The translations under genes were made by a program, and so were the position numbers. Below are positions 24,970-33,956 of a stretch of 64,000 nt of DNA, in pieces. Origin of the DNA: an uncultured Eubacteriales bacterium (lineage in GTDB: Bacteria; Bacillota; Clostridia; Oscillospirales; Oscillospiraceae); assembly GCA_900548625.1 (NCBI GenBank), contig URLO01000001.1:143148-207147 (forward strand), read 5' to 3'. Below the pieces are notes generated by a model. The model was not told the DNA's origin. It ran no database searches and saw nothing but the letters and a program-made list of their open reading frames with translations. Numbering within the stretch: position 1 is the stretch's first letter; every line of letters begins with the position of its first letter.

Positions 24970-26304
24970 ATGTCAATGACGGATATAACGCAGCTGGAGA
25001 AGAACGTGCCGGTCCTGCGCGAAATACGCGCCGGAAACGAAGTATTCTGGATGAATCCGGAGAAAACCGGCTGTGATGAGGCCATGCGGCACATCGAGCT
25101 GACCATGGAGGACGTCGAGGATGCAGAGCGGAGATTGCAGCGCTTCGCGCCGTTTATCCGGGCCTGCTTCCCGGAGACCGAGGAGACGGGCGGACTGATC
25201 GAATCGGCGCTTACGCCGATCCTGGGCATGAAGGCGCTGCTGAACGAGCGCTATGGCAGCCGGTTGCAGGGTGCGCTCCTGCTCAAGCAGGACAGCCATC
25301 TGGCGATCGCCGGCTCCGTGAAGGCGCGCGGCGGCATTTACGAGGTCCTGAAGCATACGGAGGAGCTTGCGCTGGAGCACGGTCTTCTGACGCCGGAGGA
25401 CAGCTACGAACGGCTCTCGTCGGAGGAATGCAGGCAGTTTTTTAAGCAGTATACGATTCAGGTCGGCTCGACCGGCAATCTCGGCCTGAGCATCGGCATC
25501 ATGAGCGCCGCCATCGGCTACCAGGTCATCGTACACATGTCGGCAGACGCAAAGCAGTGGAAAAAGGAGCTCCTGCGGAGCCACGGCGTCACGGTCCGGG
25601 AATACGCGGCGGATTACAGCGAGGCCGTGAAAAACGGCAGGGCGCTGTCTGCCCGGGACCCGCGGAGCTATTTTGTGGACGACGAGAACTCCAGGACGCT
25701 GTTTCTCGGCTATGCAGTGGCAGCCAAGCGCCTGCAAAAGCAGCTGGAGGCGCAAAGCATCGCCGTGGATGCCGCGCATCCGCTCTTTGTCTACATTCCG
25801 TGCGGTGTGGGCGGCGCGCCGGGCGGCGTGAGCTTCGGGCTGAAGCTCCTGTTCGGCGACAGCGTGCATTGCTTTTTCGTGGAGCCCACGCAGGCGCCCT
25901 GTATGCTGCTGGGCATGGCGACGGGACAAAATCAGGACATTTCGGTGCAGGACATCGGCCTTACGGGGCTGACGCACGCCGATGGGCTTGCGGTGGGGCG
26001 GCCCTCCGGATTTGTGGGCAGGGTCATGAAGCACCTGCTCAGCGGCGAGTTCACCATCCGGGACGGAAAGCTCTATGATTACATGCGTGACCTGCTTGCC
26101 TCTGAGCAGATCTTCCTGGAGCCGAGCGCCTGCGCCGCCTTTGAGGGGCCTGTGCGCATGGAGCGCGACGAGCAGACGCAGAAATACCTGCTGGACAATC
26201 ACCTCATGGGCAGTATGCAGAATGCAGTGCACATCGCATGGGCAACGGGCGGCAGCCTGGTCCCGGAGGAGATTCGCGAGGAATACAAAAATACATATCT
26301 CTGA
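24970..26304 (+). CDS. dsdA: D-serine ammonia-lyase (D-serine deaminase)
   Basis: Pyridoxal-phosphate enzyme that converts D-serine to pyruvate and ammonia. ATG 24970 follows GGAGGCAGC. The 444-residue length is usual. The PLP lysine lies in HLAIAGSVKARGGIYEVLKH (Lys of GSVKARGG), and phosphate binding is by QVGSTGNLGLSIG and YIPCGVGGAPGGVSFGLKL. The C-terminus (EIFLEPSACAAFEGP, NAVHIAWATGGSLVPEE) is diagnostic of DsdA rather than other fold-type-II enzymes. It is monocistronic, and a bidirectional terminator follows. The LysR gene at 26378 is convergent and may regulate the neighbouring locus. Confidence 0.95.
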   Translation: MSMTDITQLEKNVPVLREIRAGNEVFWMNPEKTGCDEAMRHIELTMEDVEDAERRLQRFAPFIRACFPETEETGGLIESALTPILGMKALLNERYGSRLQGALLLKQDSHLAIAGSVKARGGIYEVLKHTEELALEHGLLTPEDSYERLSSEECRQFFKQYTIQVGSTGNLGLSIGIMSAAIGYQVIVHMSADAKQWKKELLRSHGVTVREYAADYSEAVKNGRALSARDPRSYFVDDENSRTLFLGYAVAAKRLQKQLEAQSIAVDAAHPLFVYIPCGVGGAPGGVSFGLKLLFGDSVHCFFVEPTQAPCMLLGMATGQNQDISVQDIGLTGLTHADGLAVGRPSGFVGRVMKHLLSGEFTIRDGKLYDYMRDLLASEQIFLEPSACAAFEGPVRMERDEQTQKYLLDNHLMGSMQNAVHIAWATGGSLVPEEIREEYKNTYL

Positions 26305-26320
26305 GCGAACGGCATGAATA

Positions 26321-26365
26321 AAAACCCCGTTTTCGGATGCTTTCCATCCGAAAACGGGGGTTTTT
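26321..26365. terminator. bidirectional terminator between dsdA and lysR
   Basis: A near-perfect hairpin (AAAACCCCGTTTTCGGATG, ctttc loop, complement) flanked by A and T runs on both sides; it serves both convergent genes. Confidence 0.92.
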
Positions 26366-26377
26366 GACGTATGGCCG

Positions 26378-27304
26378 TTATGGATTTGCGAACATGGAGG
26401 AGAGCAGGCCGACGTATTCCTGCGCGATCTCCGAGAACGTCTCATTGCGGCGCTTGACATAGCCGAAGCACAGCTCCGCGCTGCGGTCTTCAAACGGAAG
26501 CTCCACGAGCGTGGTGTCCTGATGCTGGTAACGGGCGGCGTAGAGATACTTGAGGGGGCCGACGGAAAAGGCCTTGCCCTGCCGGAGGATCTCCTGCGAG
26601 AGGATGTAGTCGGGGACGTCGATCAGGGTGTGGTGGTTGATGAGCTGCTGGTAGGATTCCAGCGCACGAAGATAGACCTCCATCGGCCTGTAGAGGACAA
26701 AGGGATACATCTTGCACATGTCGAGGCTGACGGAGCGCACATGATCCTTGACGAAGGGATGGTTGTCGCCGACAATGACGCTGAAATGGGCGTTTCCGAG
26801 CGGGACAAACTCCAGTCCAAGCGAGGAAAAGATCTTCAGATGCAGACGGCTCTGATCCTTGACAAGACCGAGGATCCCGATGTCATACTGGTGGGAGGCA
26901 ACACTTTGCGGAATGTCCTCAAAGGTGACGTTTGACACGCGCATCCGCAGAGGACGGTCGGAATAAGCCATGCAGAGCTCGGCAAAGGCCCAGCGGGCGA
27001 TCGTCATATGGTGGCTGCACACCTTAAACTCCTCAATCGGGGCGTTCAGACTGTTTTCGCCGATCTCCTTGAGCAGGACATATTGCTTATAATATGGCTC
27101 GGCAAAGGCCATAAAATCCTTTCCGAAAGGCGTAAGCCGGACGCCGCTGGGCGTGCGGTAAAAAATCGGCTGATGAAATTCATCCTCAATGTTCTTTACG
27201 AGCATACTGAGATTCGGCTGCTGCACGTACAGCTTTTGTGCAGCCTTTCCGATCGAACCGCATTCCACGATTTCGATCAGCTGCTCGATCTGTTCAATAC
27301 GCAT
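26378..27304 (-). CDS. LysR-family transcriptional regulator
   Basis: A 308-residue protein; ATG 27304 follows GGAGGTGC on the minus strand. N-terminal winged HTH: QLIEIVECGSIGKAAQKLYV, QQPNLSMLVKNIEDE, FYRTPSGVRLTPFGKDF. The remainder is a periplasmic-binding-like effector domain (MTIARWAFAELCMAYSDRP; YDIGILGLVK). It is encoded between dsdA and the peptide-utilisation genes and is a candidate regulator of either. The effector may be an amino acid or peptide (inference). Confidence 0.88.
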   Translation of the reverse strand: MRIEQIEQLIEIVECGSIGKAAQKLYVQQPNLSMLVKNIEDEFHQPIFYRTPSGVRLTPFGKDFMAFAEPYYKQYVLLKEIGENSLNAPIEEFKVCSHHMTIARWAFAELCMAYSDRPLRMRVSNVTFEDIPQSVASHQYDIGILGLVKDQSRLHLKIFSSLGLEFVPLGNAHFSVIVGDNHPFVKDHVRSVSLDMCKMYPFVLYRPMEVYLRALESYQQLINHHTLIDVPDYILSQEILRQGKAFSVGPLKYLYAARYQHQDTTLVELPFEDRSAELCFGYVKRRNETFSEIAQEYVGLLSSMFANP

Positions 27305-27411
27305 AGGGAAGCACCTCCGGGAACAGAAATACTATTGTGCCCATTATGGCACAAAATCCGCGCCGCGTCAAAGGGTTTCCGCGCCGAAGGGCGTCGGTGC
27401 GTATAAAAAAA

Positions 27412-27706
27412 CAGGGAACTGCCGTGATGGCAGTTCCCTGCTTCAGTCTGTCAAAAAACCTCGTAGAGTTTCGCCGCGCACGGCGAAATAAAATGTAAAT
27501 CGGTTTTGTCTGGCGGCGTGTACGTCAGACAAAACACGCTACGCCCGGCAAGTGTGGAATTTGTGCGCAAAGCGCGTACAAATTATGCGCGCAGCCGGGT
27601 GCAGCCTTTTCAAACGCGAACCCAGCTCCGCGGTTCGCGTTTGAGAGCTTGTCAAAAAGACTTTTTGACAAGCTCAGCAGGGAACTGCCGTGATGGCAGT
27701 TCCCTG
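27412..27706 (+). mobile_element. interspersed element, copy 1, flanked by duplicated terminator hairpins
   Basis: A 29-bp hairpin (CAGGGAACTGCC-gtgat-GGCAGTTCCCTG) occurs at 27412-27440 and again, identical, at 27678-27706. The ~237 bp between them begins CTGTCAAAAAACCTCGTAGA and ends AAAGACTTTTTGACAAGC, so TGTCAAAAA/TTTTTGACA form terminal inverted repeats. The inside is rich in nested inverted repeats (CGGTTTTGTCTGG/CAGACAAAAC; TTTGTGCGC/GCGCGTACAAA; AAACGCGAAC/GTTCGCGTTT). It is homologous to the elements at 33985-34217 (inverted) and 42342-42475. It encodes no protein that I believe in. It lies downstream of the M20 gene's stop. Confidence 0.8.
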
Positions 27707-27733
27707 CTTGAATCGTCAGGATATTCGGCGGCG

Positions 27734-28999
27734 TCAGGCCTGCTCACCGGTTCCGTTCAGGTAGTCGAGCATCGTGCAGATATACACCTTGGTGATGTTC
27801 ACGACGTCCAGAACCTCGGCGGTCTCGTTGTAGGAGTGGATGCCGGCGGCCGTAGACGGGCCGTATTGCAGGGTGGGGATGCCTTCGTAGCGGAAGAAGC
27901 GTGCATCGCTGCTTGCCCACTGATAGGTGCGGGTGAGCGGCTCGTTCCAGATTTCCTGCACGTTTTTCGCCAGGATCTCCACGATTTCCGCGGTACGCGG
28001 CGTGTTGTTCGGCTCGGAGCGCCAGCCGAAGGAGTACTCCACACCGCTGACACCGGCTTCACGGATGATGCGGCAGATCTCCTCCTCCACGGTCAGCGTC
28101 GAGATGCCCAGCGGAACGCGGATATCGACCTCAGCCTCGGCATAGTCGGGGACCATGTTGATCTTGGTGCCGCCGCTGATCTTGCCGATGTTCACGGTGC
28201 AATGGTTGATGACGTGCGCCGCGCCCTTTGCGCTCAGACGGCGGCGGGCGTTGTTCTTGGAGTCCTCCATGACGCGCGCGATCTGCTCATCATAGCGGGC
28301 GGGGATGTCGCGAAGCTGCGTGATGCCGGAGAGGACTCTCAGCAGCTTTTCAATGGCGTTGTCGCCGACAAAGGGAGCCAGACTGCCGTGCGCCGGCGTA
28401 CCGGTGGCGCTCAGCTTCAGCCAGCAGCAGCCCTTCTGACCGATCTCACAGTTGAAATAACCGGAGGGCTCGGCAATGAGACAGGCGTCGCCGCGGATGG
28501 TGCCGCTCTCGACCAGCCACTTCGTACCCCAGGAGCCGCTGACTTCCTCGTCGGGCACAACGGTCAGAACGAGCTCACCGTCAAGCGGAACCTTTCCGTC
28601 TGCCAGAAGACCCATGGCAAAGAGCAGACCGGCCAGACCGCACTTCATATCAGATGCGCCGCGGCCGAAGATCGTACCGTCGCGGATGTCACCGCAGAAC
28701 GGGGCGAAGTCCCACTTTTCCAGATATCCGGGAGGGACAACGTCGGCGTGACCGTTGAGGATCAGGCGGCGGCCGCCCTTGCGGCCGAGCGTTGCGACGA
28801 TGTTCGGCGTCGTGGGCGTCGGGCGGAGGACTTCATAGGAAATGCCGTGCTTGTCCAGATAGCCGCAGATGAAGGAAGTGATGGCTTCCATTTCACCGGG
28901 AGGGTTGACGCTGGGGATCTTGATGAGATCGCTGCACAGCTGGAGCAGCTCGTCCTTGTGCTGTTCCACCAGGGCGCTGAAGTGGTTATGGTCAAACAT
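27734..28999 (-). CDS. M20-family peptidase (ArgE/DapE/aminoacylase type)
   Basis: Zinc-dependent amidohydrolase of ~421 residues. Metal-binding and catalytic motifs: LNGHADVVPPG (His, catalytic Asp), GASDMKCGLAGLL (bridging Asp), VVPDEEVSGSWG (catalytic Glu pair), LIAEPSGYFN, and a C-terminal His in STAAGIHSYNETAE. The dimerisation domain lies between residues ~180 and 300. MFDHNH (28999) is preferred; upstream codons lack a ribosome binding site. Likely substrates are N-acyl amino acids or short peptides; ArgE, DapE and carboxypeptidase functions cannot be separated from sequence. It is divergent from the DUF1177-OPT operon and probably in the same pathway. Confidence 0.85.
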   Translation of the reverse strand: MFDHNHFSALVEQHKDELLQLCSDLIKIPSVNPPGEMEAITSFICGYLDKHGISYEVLRPTPTTPNIVATLGRKGGRRLILNGHADVVPPGYLEKWDFAPFCGDIRDGTIFGRGASDMKCGLAGLLFAMGLLADGKVPLDGELVLTVVPDEEVSGSWGTKWLVESGTIRGDACLIAEPSGYFNCEIGQKGCCWLKLSATGTPAHGSLAPFVGDNAIEKLLRVLSGITQLRDIPARYDEQIARVMEDSKNNARRRLSAKGAAHVINHCTVNIGKISGGTKINMVPDYAEAEVDIRVPLGISTLTVEEEICRIIREAGVSGVEYSFGWRSEPNNTPRTAEIVEILAKNVQEIWNEPLTRTYQWASSDARFFRYEGIPTLQYGPSTAAGIHSYNETAEVLDVVNITKVYICTMLDYLNGTGEQA

Positions 29000-29416
29000 T
29001 TGTGCTTGCCTGCTTTCTTTGAAATTAACCGGGCAGTGCCGCAAATTAAGATAAGGTCGCCGGGTCAATTAAAACTATACACCAGTGTACCGTCAAATTT
29101 ATAGAGGAATTTGCAACAAGATTTTTCGGGCCGACTTGGTGAAAGTGCGCAGTCGCAAAAGTGCAGAAAATGGAATTTGCGCGGAAAACAGCTGTTTTTT
29201 GAACAAAAAAAGCATGTACGGTGCGAAAAAACAGGCGCAGAATATGGATAGCAATATACAGAGTAAACCGCTGTTTTTTGCGGCTTTTTTTGTGCATAAT
29301 TCATGAAAAATGCATAAAAAACCAAAACGACGGACAAAAGCAAGGAAGTGTTCGCACCATGAGAACAGGCGTGGCGCGCGAAACAGTGCTGCGGGAGACG
29401 CGCGGATATGGGAAAC

Positions 29417-29462
29417 AATATGGAATTTCATATTAGTCAAAACTGCCACATGACGCTATAAT
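29417..29462 (+). promoter_or_regulatory. promoter/operator of the DUF1177-OPT operon
   Basis: AATATG-N6-CATATT (29417-29434) is an inverted repeat just upstream of TATAAT (29457-29462); a weak TTAGTC lies 18 bp before the -10 box. The inverted repeat is a candidate LysR or other regulator site. The 29000-29416 stretch between the divergent genes is A+T-rich with several A/T runs; no gene is supported there. Confidence 0.45.
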
Positions 29463-29541
29463 TTTCATATAGCCTTTCGGCAATATGACTGTTGGCATAG
29501 GCATATCGGAACACGGCTATATTTGAGGAGGGATTGAGAAC

Positions 29542-30486
29542 ATGTTATTGAAAGAAATTCTGAATGTCTACGACCTGCTGGACAGCGCGACTGCGAACGG
29601 TGATGCGGTAGCAAACTATCTGAAGAGCATCCGTGCAGACGCGAACGTCGAGGTCGTTCACATCGACACCCCCAAGGGCTCGACCGATGTTGTCCGCGTG
29701 CTTGTCGCCGGTGCAAACGGACGCAGCGTGGGTGGTTCCGCTCCCACGATCGGCCTCATGGGCTGGCTCGGCGGCATTGGGGCCCGTCCCGGTGCAGTCG
29801 GCTATGTTTCTGACGGCGACGGCGCTCTGGTGGCGCTGGCGATCGCGGCCAAGCTGCTGGATATGCAGAACAAGGGCGACCGTCTCGAAGGCGACGTCTA
29901 TCTGGCAACGCACATCTGCCCCTGCGCACCGACCCGTCCCCACGATCCGGTGCCCCTGATGGACTCCGAACCGTTCCGCGATCAGGTCAAGCGCGAAGCG
30001 TTCGCAAGCGCAGAGCAGATCGATGCTCTGATGTCCTGCGACACGACCAAGGGAAACCACATCATCAACGCCCGCGGCTTTGCGATCTCCCCCACCGTCA
30101 AGGAAGGCTACATCCTGAAGGTCAGCAAGGATCTGCTGGATGTCTATCAGAATACGGTTGGAGAGCTGCCCAAGGTCTTTGCCATCACGAATCAGGACAT
30201 CACGCCCTACGGAAACGGCATCGATCACCTGAACGGCATCATGCAGCCCAGCACCATGACCTCCGCGCCGATGGTTGGCGTGGCGATCACGGCCGTATCC
30301 GCCGTCCCCGGCTGTGCCACTGGCGCGACCCATTTCACGGACGTGGAGGAAGCGGCTCGCTTCATGCTCGAGGTAGCCAAGGGCTTCGGCGCCGGCAAGG
30401 TCAAGTTCTACGATGCCGCCGAGTATGAGAAGATCCTGCACCGTTACGGTTCCCTGCGTCATCTGCAGACCATGGGAAATGCGTGA
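29542..30486 (+). CDS. DUF1177 family protein
   Basis: ATG 29542 follows GAGGAGGGATTGAGAAC. The 314-residue product matches DUF1177: LKEILNVYDLLDSATANGDA, GLMGWLGGIGARPGAVGYVS, DVYLATHICPCAPTRPHDPV, and ITAVSAVPGCATGATHFTDV. Conserved Asp, His and Cys suggest an enzyme, but no reaction is established. In many genomes DUF1177 genes sit beside AroM, an OPT peptide transporter and metallopeptidases, exactly as here; a role in peptide or D-amino-acid catabolism is inference. It starts a four-gene operon. Confidence 0.88.
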   Translation: MLLKEILNVYDLLDSATANGDAVANYLKSIRADANVEVVHIDTPKGSTDVVRVLVAGANGRSVGGSAPTIGLMGWLGGIGARPGAVGYVSDGDGALVALAIAAKLLDMQNKGDRLEGDVYLATHICPCAPTRPHDPVPLMDSEPFRDQVKREAFASAEQIDALMSCDTTKGNHIINARGFAISPTVKEGYILKVSKDLLDVYQNTVGELPKVFAITNQDITPYGNGIDHLNGIMQPSTMTSAPMVGVAITAVSAVPGCATGATHFTDVEEAARFMLEVAKGFGAGKVKFYDAAEYEKILHRYGSLRHLQTMGNA

Positions 30487-30487
30487 T

Positions 30488-31180
30488 ATGATGATGCAGA
30501 AGATCAAGATCGGAGCAGTGACCATCGGTCAGTCTCCCAGAACGGATATTACAGAGGATGCGGGGCGCTTTTTCGGCGACCGGGTCGAGCTCCTGGAATT
30601 CGGGGCGCTGGACCGTTACACGCTGGAGGAGGCCAAGCAGCTCCAACCGATCCCCGGTGATTATGGTCTCACCAGCCGCCTGCGCGACGGCACGGAGGTG
30701 CATTTTTCAAGAGGACAGGTCATGGAGGAGATGCAGCGCGGCATTCACCTTCTGGAGGAGCGCGGCGTAAAGCTGATCCTTGTCTTCTGCACGGGCGCGC
30801 TGCATGGGCTTCATTCGAATGTACCGATGCTGGAGCCGAATCAGCTCCTGCGCGCCATGGCGCCGCTTCTGACCCAGAAACCTCGCATTCTGACGCTGAC
30901 TCCGTCCGAGACTCAGGTGCAGCAGTGCGAGCGGCGCTGGAAGGAAGCGCAGCCGGACTTTGAATTTACGACCTTCCCGGCTTCCCCGTATTTGGGAGAT
31001 CCCTTCACGGAGGAACTGGTCAGCCGCATCAATGCCGTTGAAGACGCAGATCTGGTCATCATGGACTGCCTCGGCTTCTCCGCCGCGATGCGCGACCGGC
31101 TGCAAGCACGGATCAATAAAAACATCCTGCTGCCAAGGTCACTTCTGTTCCGTGTAGCATGCGAATTGCTCGGAATATAA
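30488..31180 (+). CDS. AroM family protein
   Basis: About 230 residues starting MMMQKIKIGAVTIGQSPRTD, the AroM signature (TIGQSPR). Later motifs are LVFCTGALHGL, RILTLTPSETQVQ and ADLVIMDCLGFSAAMRDRL. The Cys residues in FCTG and DCLG occupy positions reminiscent of the two-cysteine aspartate/glutamate/hydantoin racemase superfamily (inference), which would fit a D/L-interconverting role. ATG 30488 begins one base after the DUF1177 stop, so the two are translationally linked. Confidence 0.88.
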   Translation: MMMQKIKIGAVTIGQSPRTDITEDAGRFFGDRVELLEFGALDRYTLEEAKQLQPIPGDYGLTSRLRDGTEVHFSRGQVMEEMQRGIHLLEERGVKLILVFCTGALHGLHSNVPMLEPNQLLRAMAPLLTQKPRILTLTPSETQVQQCERRWKEAQPDFEFTTFPASPYLGDPFTEELVSRINAVEDADLVIMDCLGFSAAMRDRLQARINKNILLPRSLLFRVACELLGI

Positions 31181-31214
31181 AAAATTTGAGAAGAAAAAAC
31201 TACGGAGGGAAATT

Positions 31215-32921
31215 ATGAGTTCAAATGAGAACAAAGACGTTACCGCCGCAAAAGAACCGGTCATGGTTACCATTGAGGCCGGTAAGCAGGTGGACGTCCG
31301 CACGCTGAAGGCATCGGATCATGTAAAGGTATTTGACCCGATGATTCTTTTGGTCACCATTCTTGCATCCTGCTTTGGCGCGATCATCGACCTGGAGCTG
31401 ATGACCCGCGTTGGCGTAAGCCAGAACACCTCGATCATCGGCGCGCTGCTCGCCGTCGTCATCAGCATGATCCCCGGCAAGCTCTTCCGCCGCTTTAGGA
31501 ACGTTCATGCACAGAACCTCGTTCAGACGTCCATCTCCGGCGCAGCTTATGCCGCCGCAAACGCAATGATCCTCCCGATCGGCATTCCCGTGCTGATGGG
31601 CAGACCCGACCTGATGCTCCCCGTGCTGTTCGGCGTGACGCTCGCCGCCATCGTGGACTGCTTCCTGGTCTACAAGGTATTTGACTCCCCCATGTTTGCC
31701 GCAACCAATCCGTTCCCGTCCGGCATCGCCACCTCTGAGACGATTCTGGCACTTGCAAACCGCGGCAAGCGTTCCCTGCTCCTGTTCGTCGGCATGGGCG
31801 CCGGCATCGCAGGTAAGGCCGCCGGCATCCCGATGGACCTGTTCGGCGTGTCTTGGTTCGCCAACCTGCTGGCGATGATGGCGTTCGCTCTCGGCAGCAT
31901 TGCCAAGGGCAGCCTGATCCCCATGTGGACGGCGGCTATCGGCGCGGACGCTGTGCCGACCATGATCACCTACCTGCCTCACGGCATGATGGTCGGCGCG
32001 GGCCTGATCTCCCTGATTCAGGCGGCGCTCGTCCTCGGCAAGAAGAGCAAGAAGAGCGCAGAGAAGGCCGCTCAGGATACAACCGGCGAGCGCTCCGTTA
32101 CCATGGAAAGCATGCGCAAGTCCCTCGGCATTGGCTTCGTGCTGTTCCTCGGCATTGCGCTCCTGCTGGCATTCATCACCGGTATCTACGCCGAAATGAG
32201 CACTGGTCAGCTCGTGGCATGGCTCCTCTTCGCAGCCTTCGCAGCCATCTCTTCCGAGCTCGTCTGCGGCCTGTCCTCGATGCACTCCGGTTGGTTCCCC
32301 GCAATGGCAACGGCTCTGATCTTCCTCGTGGTCGGCATCATGATGGGCTTCCCCGCAATGCCGCTTGCAATTCTGGTTGCCTACACCTCTTCCACCGGCC
32401 CTGCGTTCTGCGACATGCAGACCGACCTGAAGTGCGGCTGGATCCTTCGTGGCCGCGGCGCGAACCCCGAGTTCGAAAAGGCCGGCCGCAAGCAGCAGTT
32501 CATCTGTGAGCTGCTCGGCTGTGGCGTTGCATTCGTGATGGTCCTCCTGCTGGCGAACACCTACTTCGACCAGGGTCTGTTCGTTCCCACCACCAAGACC
32601 TTCATCGCCACCATCGACGCAGGCGCGAACGCCGAAGTCGCGAAGTGGCTGCTCATCTGGGCGATCCCCGGCGCAGTGCTCCAGCTCATCGGCGGCCCCC
32701 GCCAGCTCGGCATCATGTTTGCTACCGGCCTGCTGATCGGCAACACGCGCAACGGTCTGACCGTGCTCGTCGCCCTCTTGATCCGTATTGTCGCGACCCG
32801 CTGGGACAAGAAGAAGGCACAGGATCTTCTGTACATCCTCGGCGCTGGCTGCATTGCCGGTTCCGCTCTGTATAGCTTCTTCGCCTCTACGCTGAAGCTG
32901 ACGAACATCAACAAGAAGTAA
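31215..32921 (+). CDS. OPT-family oligopeptide transporter
   Basis: A 568-residue integral membrane protein with ~14 hydrophobic segments (MILLVTILASCFGAIIDLEL; SIIGALLAVVISMIPGKLF; FVLFLGIALLLAFITGIYAE). OPT-type motifs include NPFPSGIATSETILAL and AYTSSTGPAFCDMQTDLKCG. It follows an AAACTACGGAGGGAAATT ribosome binding site. The family imports short peptides by proton symport; metal-chelate transport is known in YSL relatives. Gene order with DUF1177/AroM and the aminopeptidase supports peptide uptake. Confidence 0.92.
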   Translation: MSSNENKDVTAAKEPVMVTIEAGKQVDVRTLKASDHVKVFDPMILLVTILASCFGAIIDLELMTRVGVSQNTSIIGALLAVVISMIPGKLFRRFRNVHAQNLVQTSISGAAYAAANAMILPIGIPVLMGRPDLMLPVLFGVTLAAIVDCFLVYKVFDSPMFAATNPFPSGIATSETILALANRGKRSLLLFVGMGAGIAGKAAGIPMDLFGVSWFANLLAMMAFALGSIAKGSLIPMWTAAIGADAVPTMITYLPHGMMVGAGLISLIQAALVLGKKSKKSAEKAAQDTTGERSVTMESMRKSLGIGFVLFLGIALLLAFITGIYAEMSTGQLVAWLLFAAFAAISSELVCGLSSMHSGWFPAMATALIFLVVGIMMGFPAMPLAILVAYTSSTGPAFCDMQTDLKCGWILRGRGANPEFEKAGRKQQFICELLGCGVAFVMVLLLANTYFDQGLFVPTTKTFIATIDAGANAEVAKWLLIWAIPGAVLQLIGGPRQLGIMFATGLLIGNTRNGLTVLVALLIRIVATRWDKKKAQDLLYILGAGCIAGSALYSFFASTLKLTNINKK

Positions 32922-32994
32922 TCAAATCCAAACCGTGCCGGCCCCGAGCAACACTGCAAAGGGCCGGCATTTCTTAGAAAGGCAGATAATCAAA

Positions 32995-33945
32995 ATGAAA
33001 CAGGAAAGCTTGAAGGATATTGCAAAAAGAATGCTGGTGACCTGCCTCGGCGCAAAAGCCGGTGAGCAGGTGCTCGTGGTGACGGATGATACGCGCCTGA
33101 GCATCGGTCAGGGAATCTATGCGGCGGCGCAGGAGCTCGGCTGTGAGGCGATGCTCATGCAGATGGCGCCCCGCGAGGTGGCAGGCGCGGAGCCGCCTGC
33201 GGCGGTGGCGCGCGCCATGCAGGAGGCAGATATTGTGATCTGCCCGACGGCAAAATCCCTGACCCATACCAACGCCCGCATCAAGGCTGTGGAGCACGGC
33301 GCCAGAGTGGCGACCATGCCCGGCATCACGGAGGAGATGTTCTATCAGGGCGCCATCACGGCTGACTATGAGCAGGTCAAGCGGATGACCGAGACCATTT
33401 CGGATATGCTGACAAAGGCAAAGACGGCGCGCATCGTCAAAGAGGACTGTGAGCTGACCATTCAGCTCTCCGGACGCAACGGCGTCATCAGCTCCGGCGT
33501 CTACCGCAACCCCGGCGAGTCCGGCAACCTGCCCTCCGGTGAGGCGTACATCGCACCGCTCGAGACGCAGTCCGAGGGCGAAATGATCATCGACGGCACG
33601 ATGGTCGGCATTGGCAGACTTTCCAGCCCGCTGCACGTCACGGTTCGTGAGGGCAAGCTCGTCGCCATCGAGGGCGAAAAGAGCGAAAAGGTCGGCATCC
33701 TTCTGGAAACGCCCGAGAACGCCACGCTCTGTGAGCTGGGCATCGGCACGAACGAGAAGGCGCTGCTGTGCGGCGTCACGCTCGAGGACGAGAAGATCTA
33801 CGGCACGGTTCACATTGCCTTTGGCACGAACACGTCCTTCGGCGGCATCAACAAGGCGGCATGCCACATGGACGGCATCATCCTGAAGCCGACGCTCTAT
33901 CTCGACGACAAGATGGTCATCTCCGACGGCGAATTTACGCTGTAA
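32995..33945 (+). CDS. M29-like aminopeptidase
   Basis: A 316-residue protein; ATG 32995 follows AGAAAGGCAG. It resembles leucyl aminopeptidases of the thermophilic/PepS (M29-like) group: LVTCLGAKAGEQVLVVTDDT, then the C-terminal metal region (GTVHIAFGTNTSFGGINKAA, CHMDGIILKPTLYLDD) with His and Asp ligands. It is shorter than classical M29 enzymes (~400), so the exact subfamily is uncertain. It should release N-terminal residues from peptides delivered by the adjacent OPT carrier. The transcript ends at the hairpin 33957-33984, next to element copy 2. Confidence 0.8.
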   Translation: MKQESLKDIAKRMLVTCLGAKAGEQVLVVTDDTRLSIGQGIYAAAQELGCEAMLMQMAPREVAGAEPPAAVARAMQEADIVICPTAKSLTHTNARIKAVEHGARVATMPGITEEMFYQGAITADYEQVKRMTETISDMLTKAKTARIVKEDCELTIQLSGRNGVISSGVYRNPGESGNLPSGEAYIAPLETQSEGEMIIDGTMVGIGRLSSPLHVTVREGKLVAIEGEKSEKVGILLETPENATLCELGIGTNEKALLCGVTLEDEKIYGTVHIAFGTNTSFGGINKAACHMDGIILKPTLYLDDKMVISDGEFTL

Positions 33946-33956
33946 AGCAAAGACAA

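Noticed and set aside
27506..27700. A conserved-looking ~60-residue translation (MSGGVY...RLRACQKD) inside the interspersed elements
   Set aside because: It is conserved only because the DNA element is repeated; it crosses inverted repeats and runs into unrelated flanks at its end.
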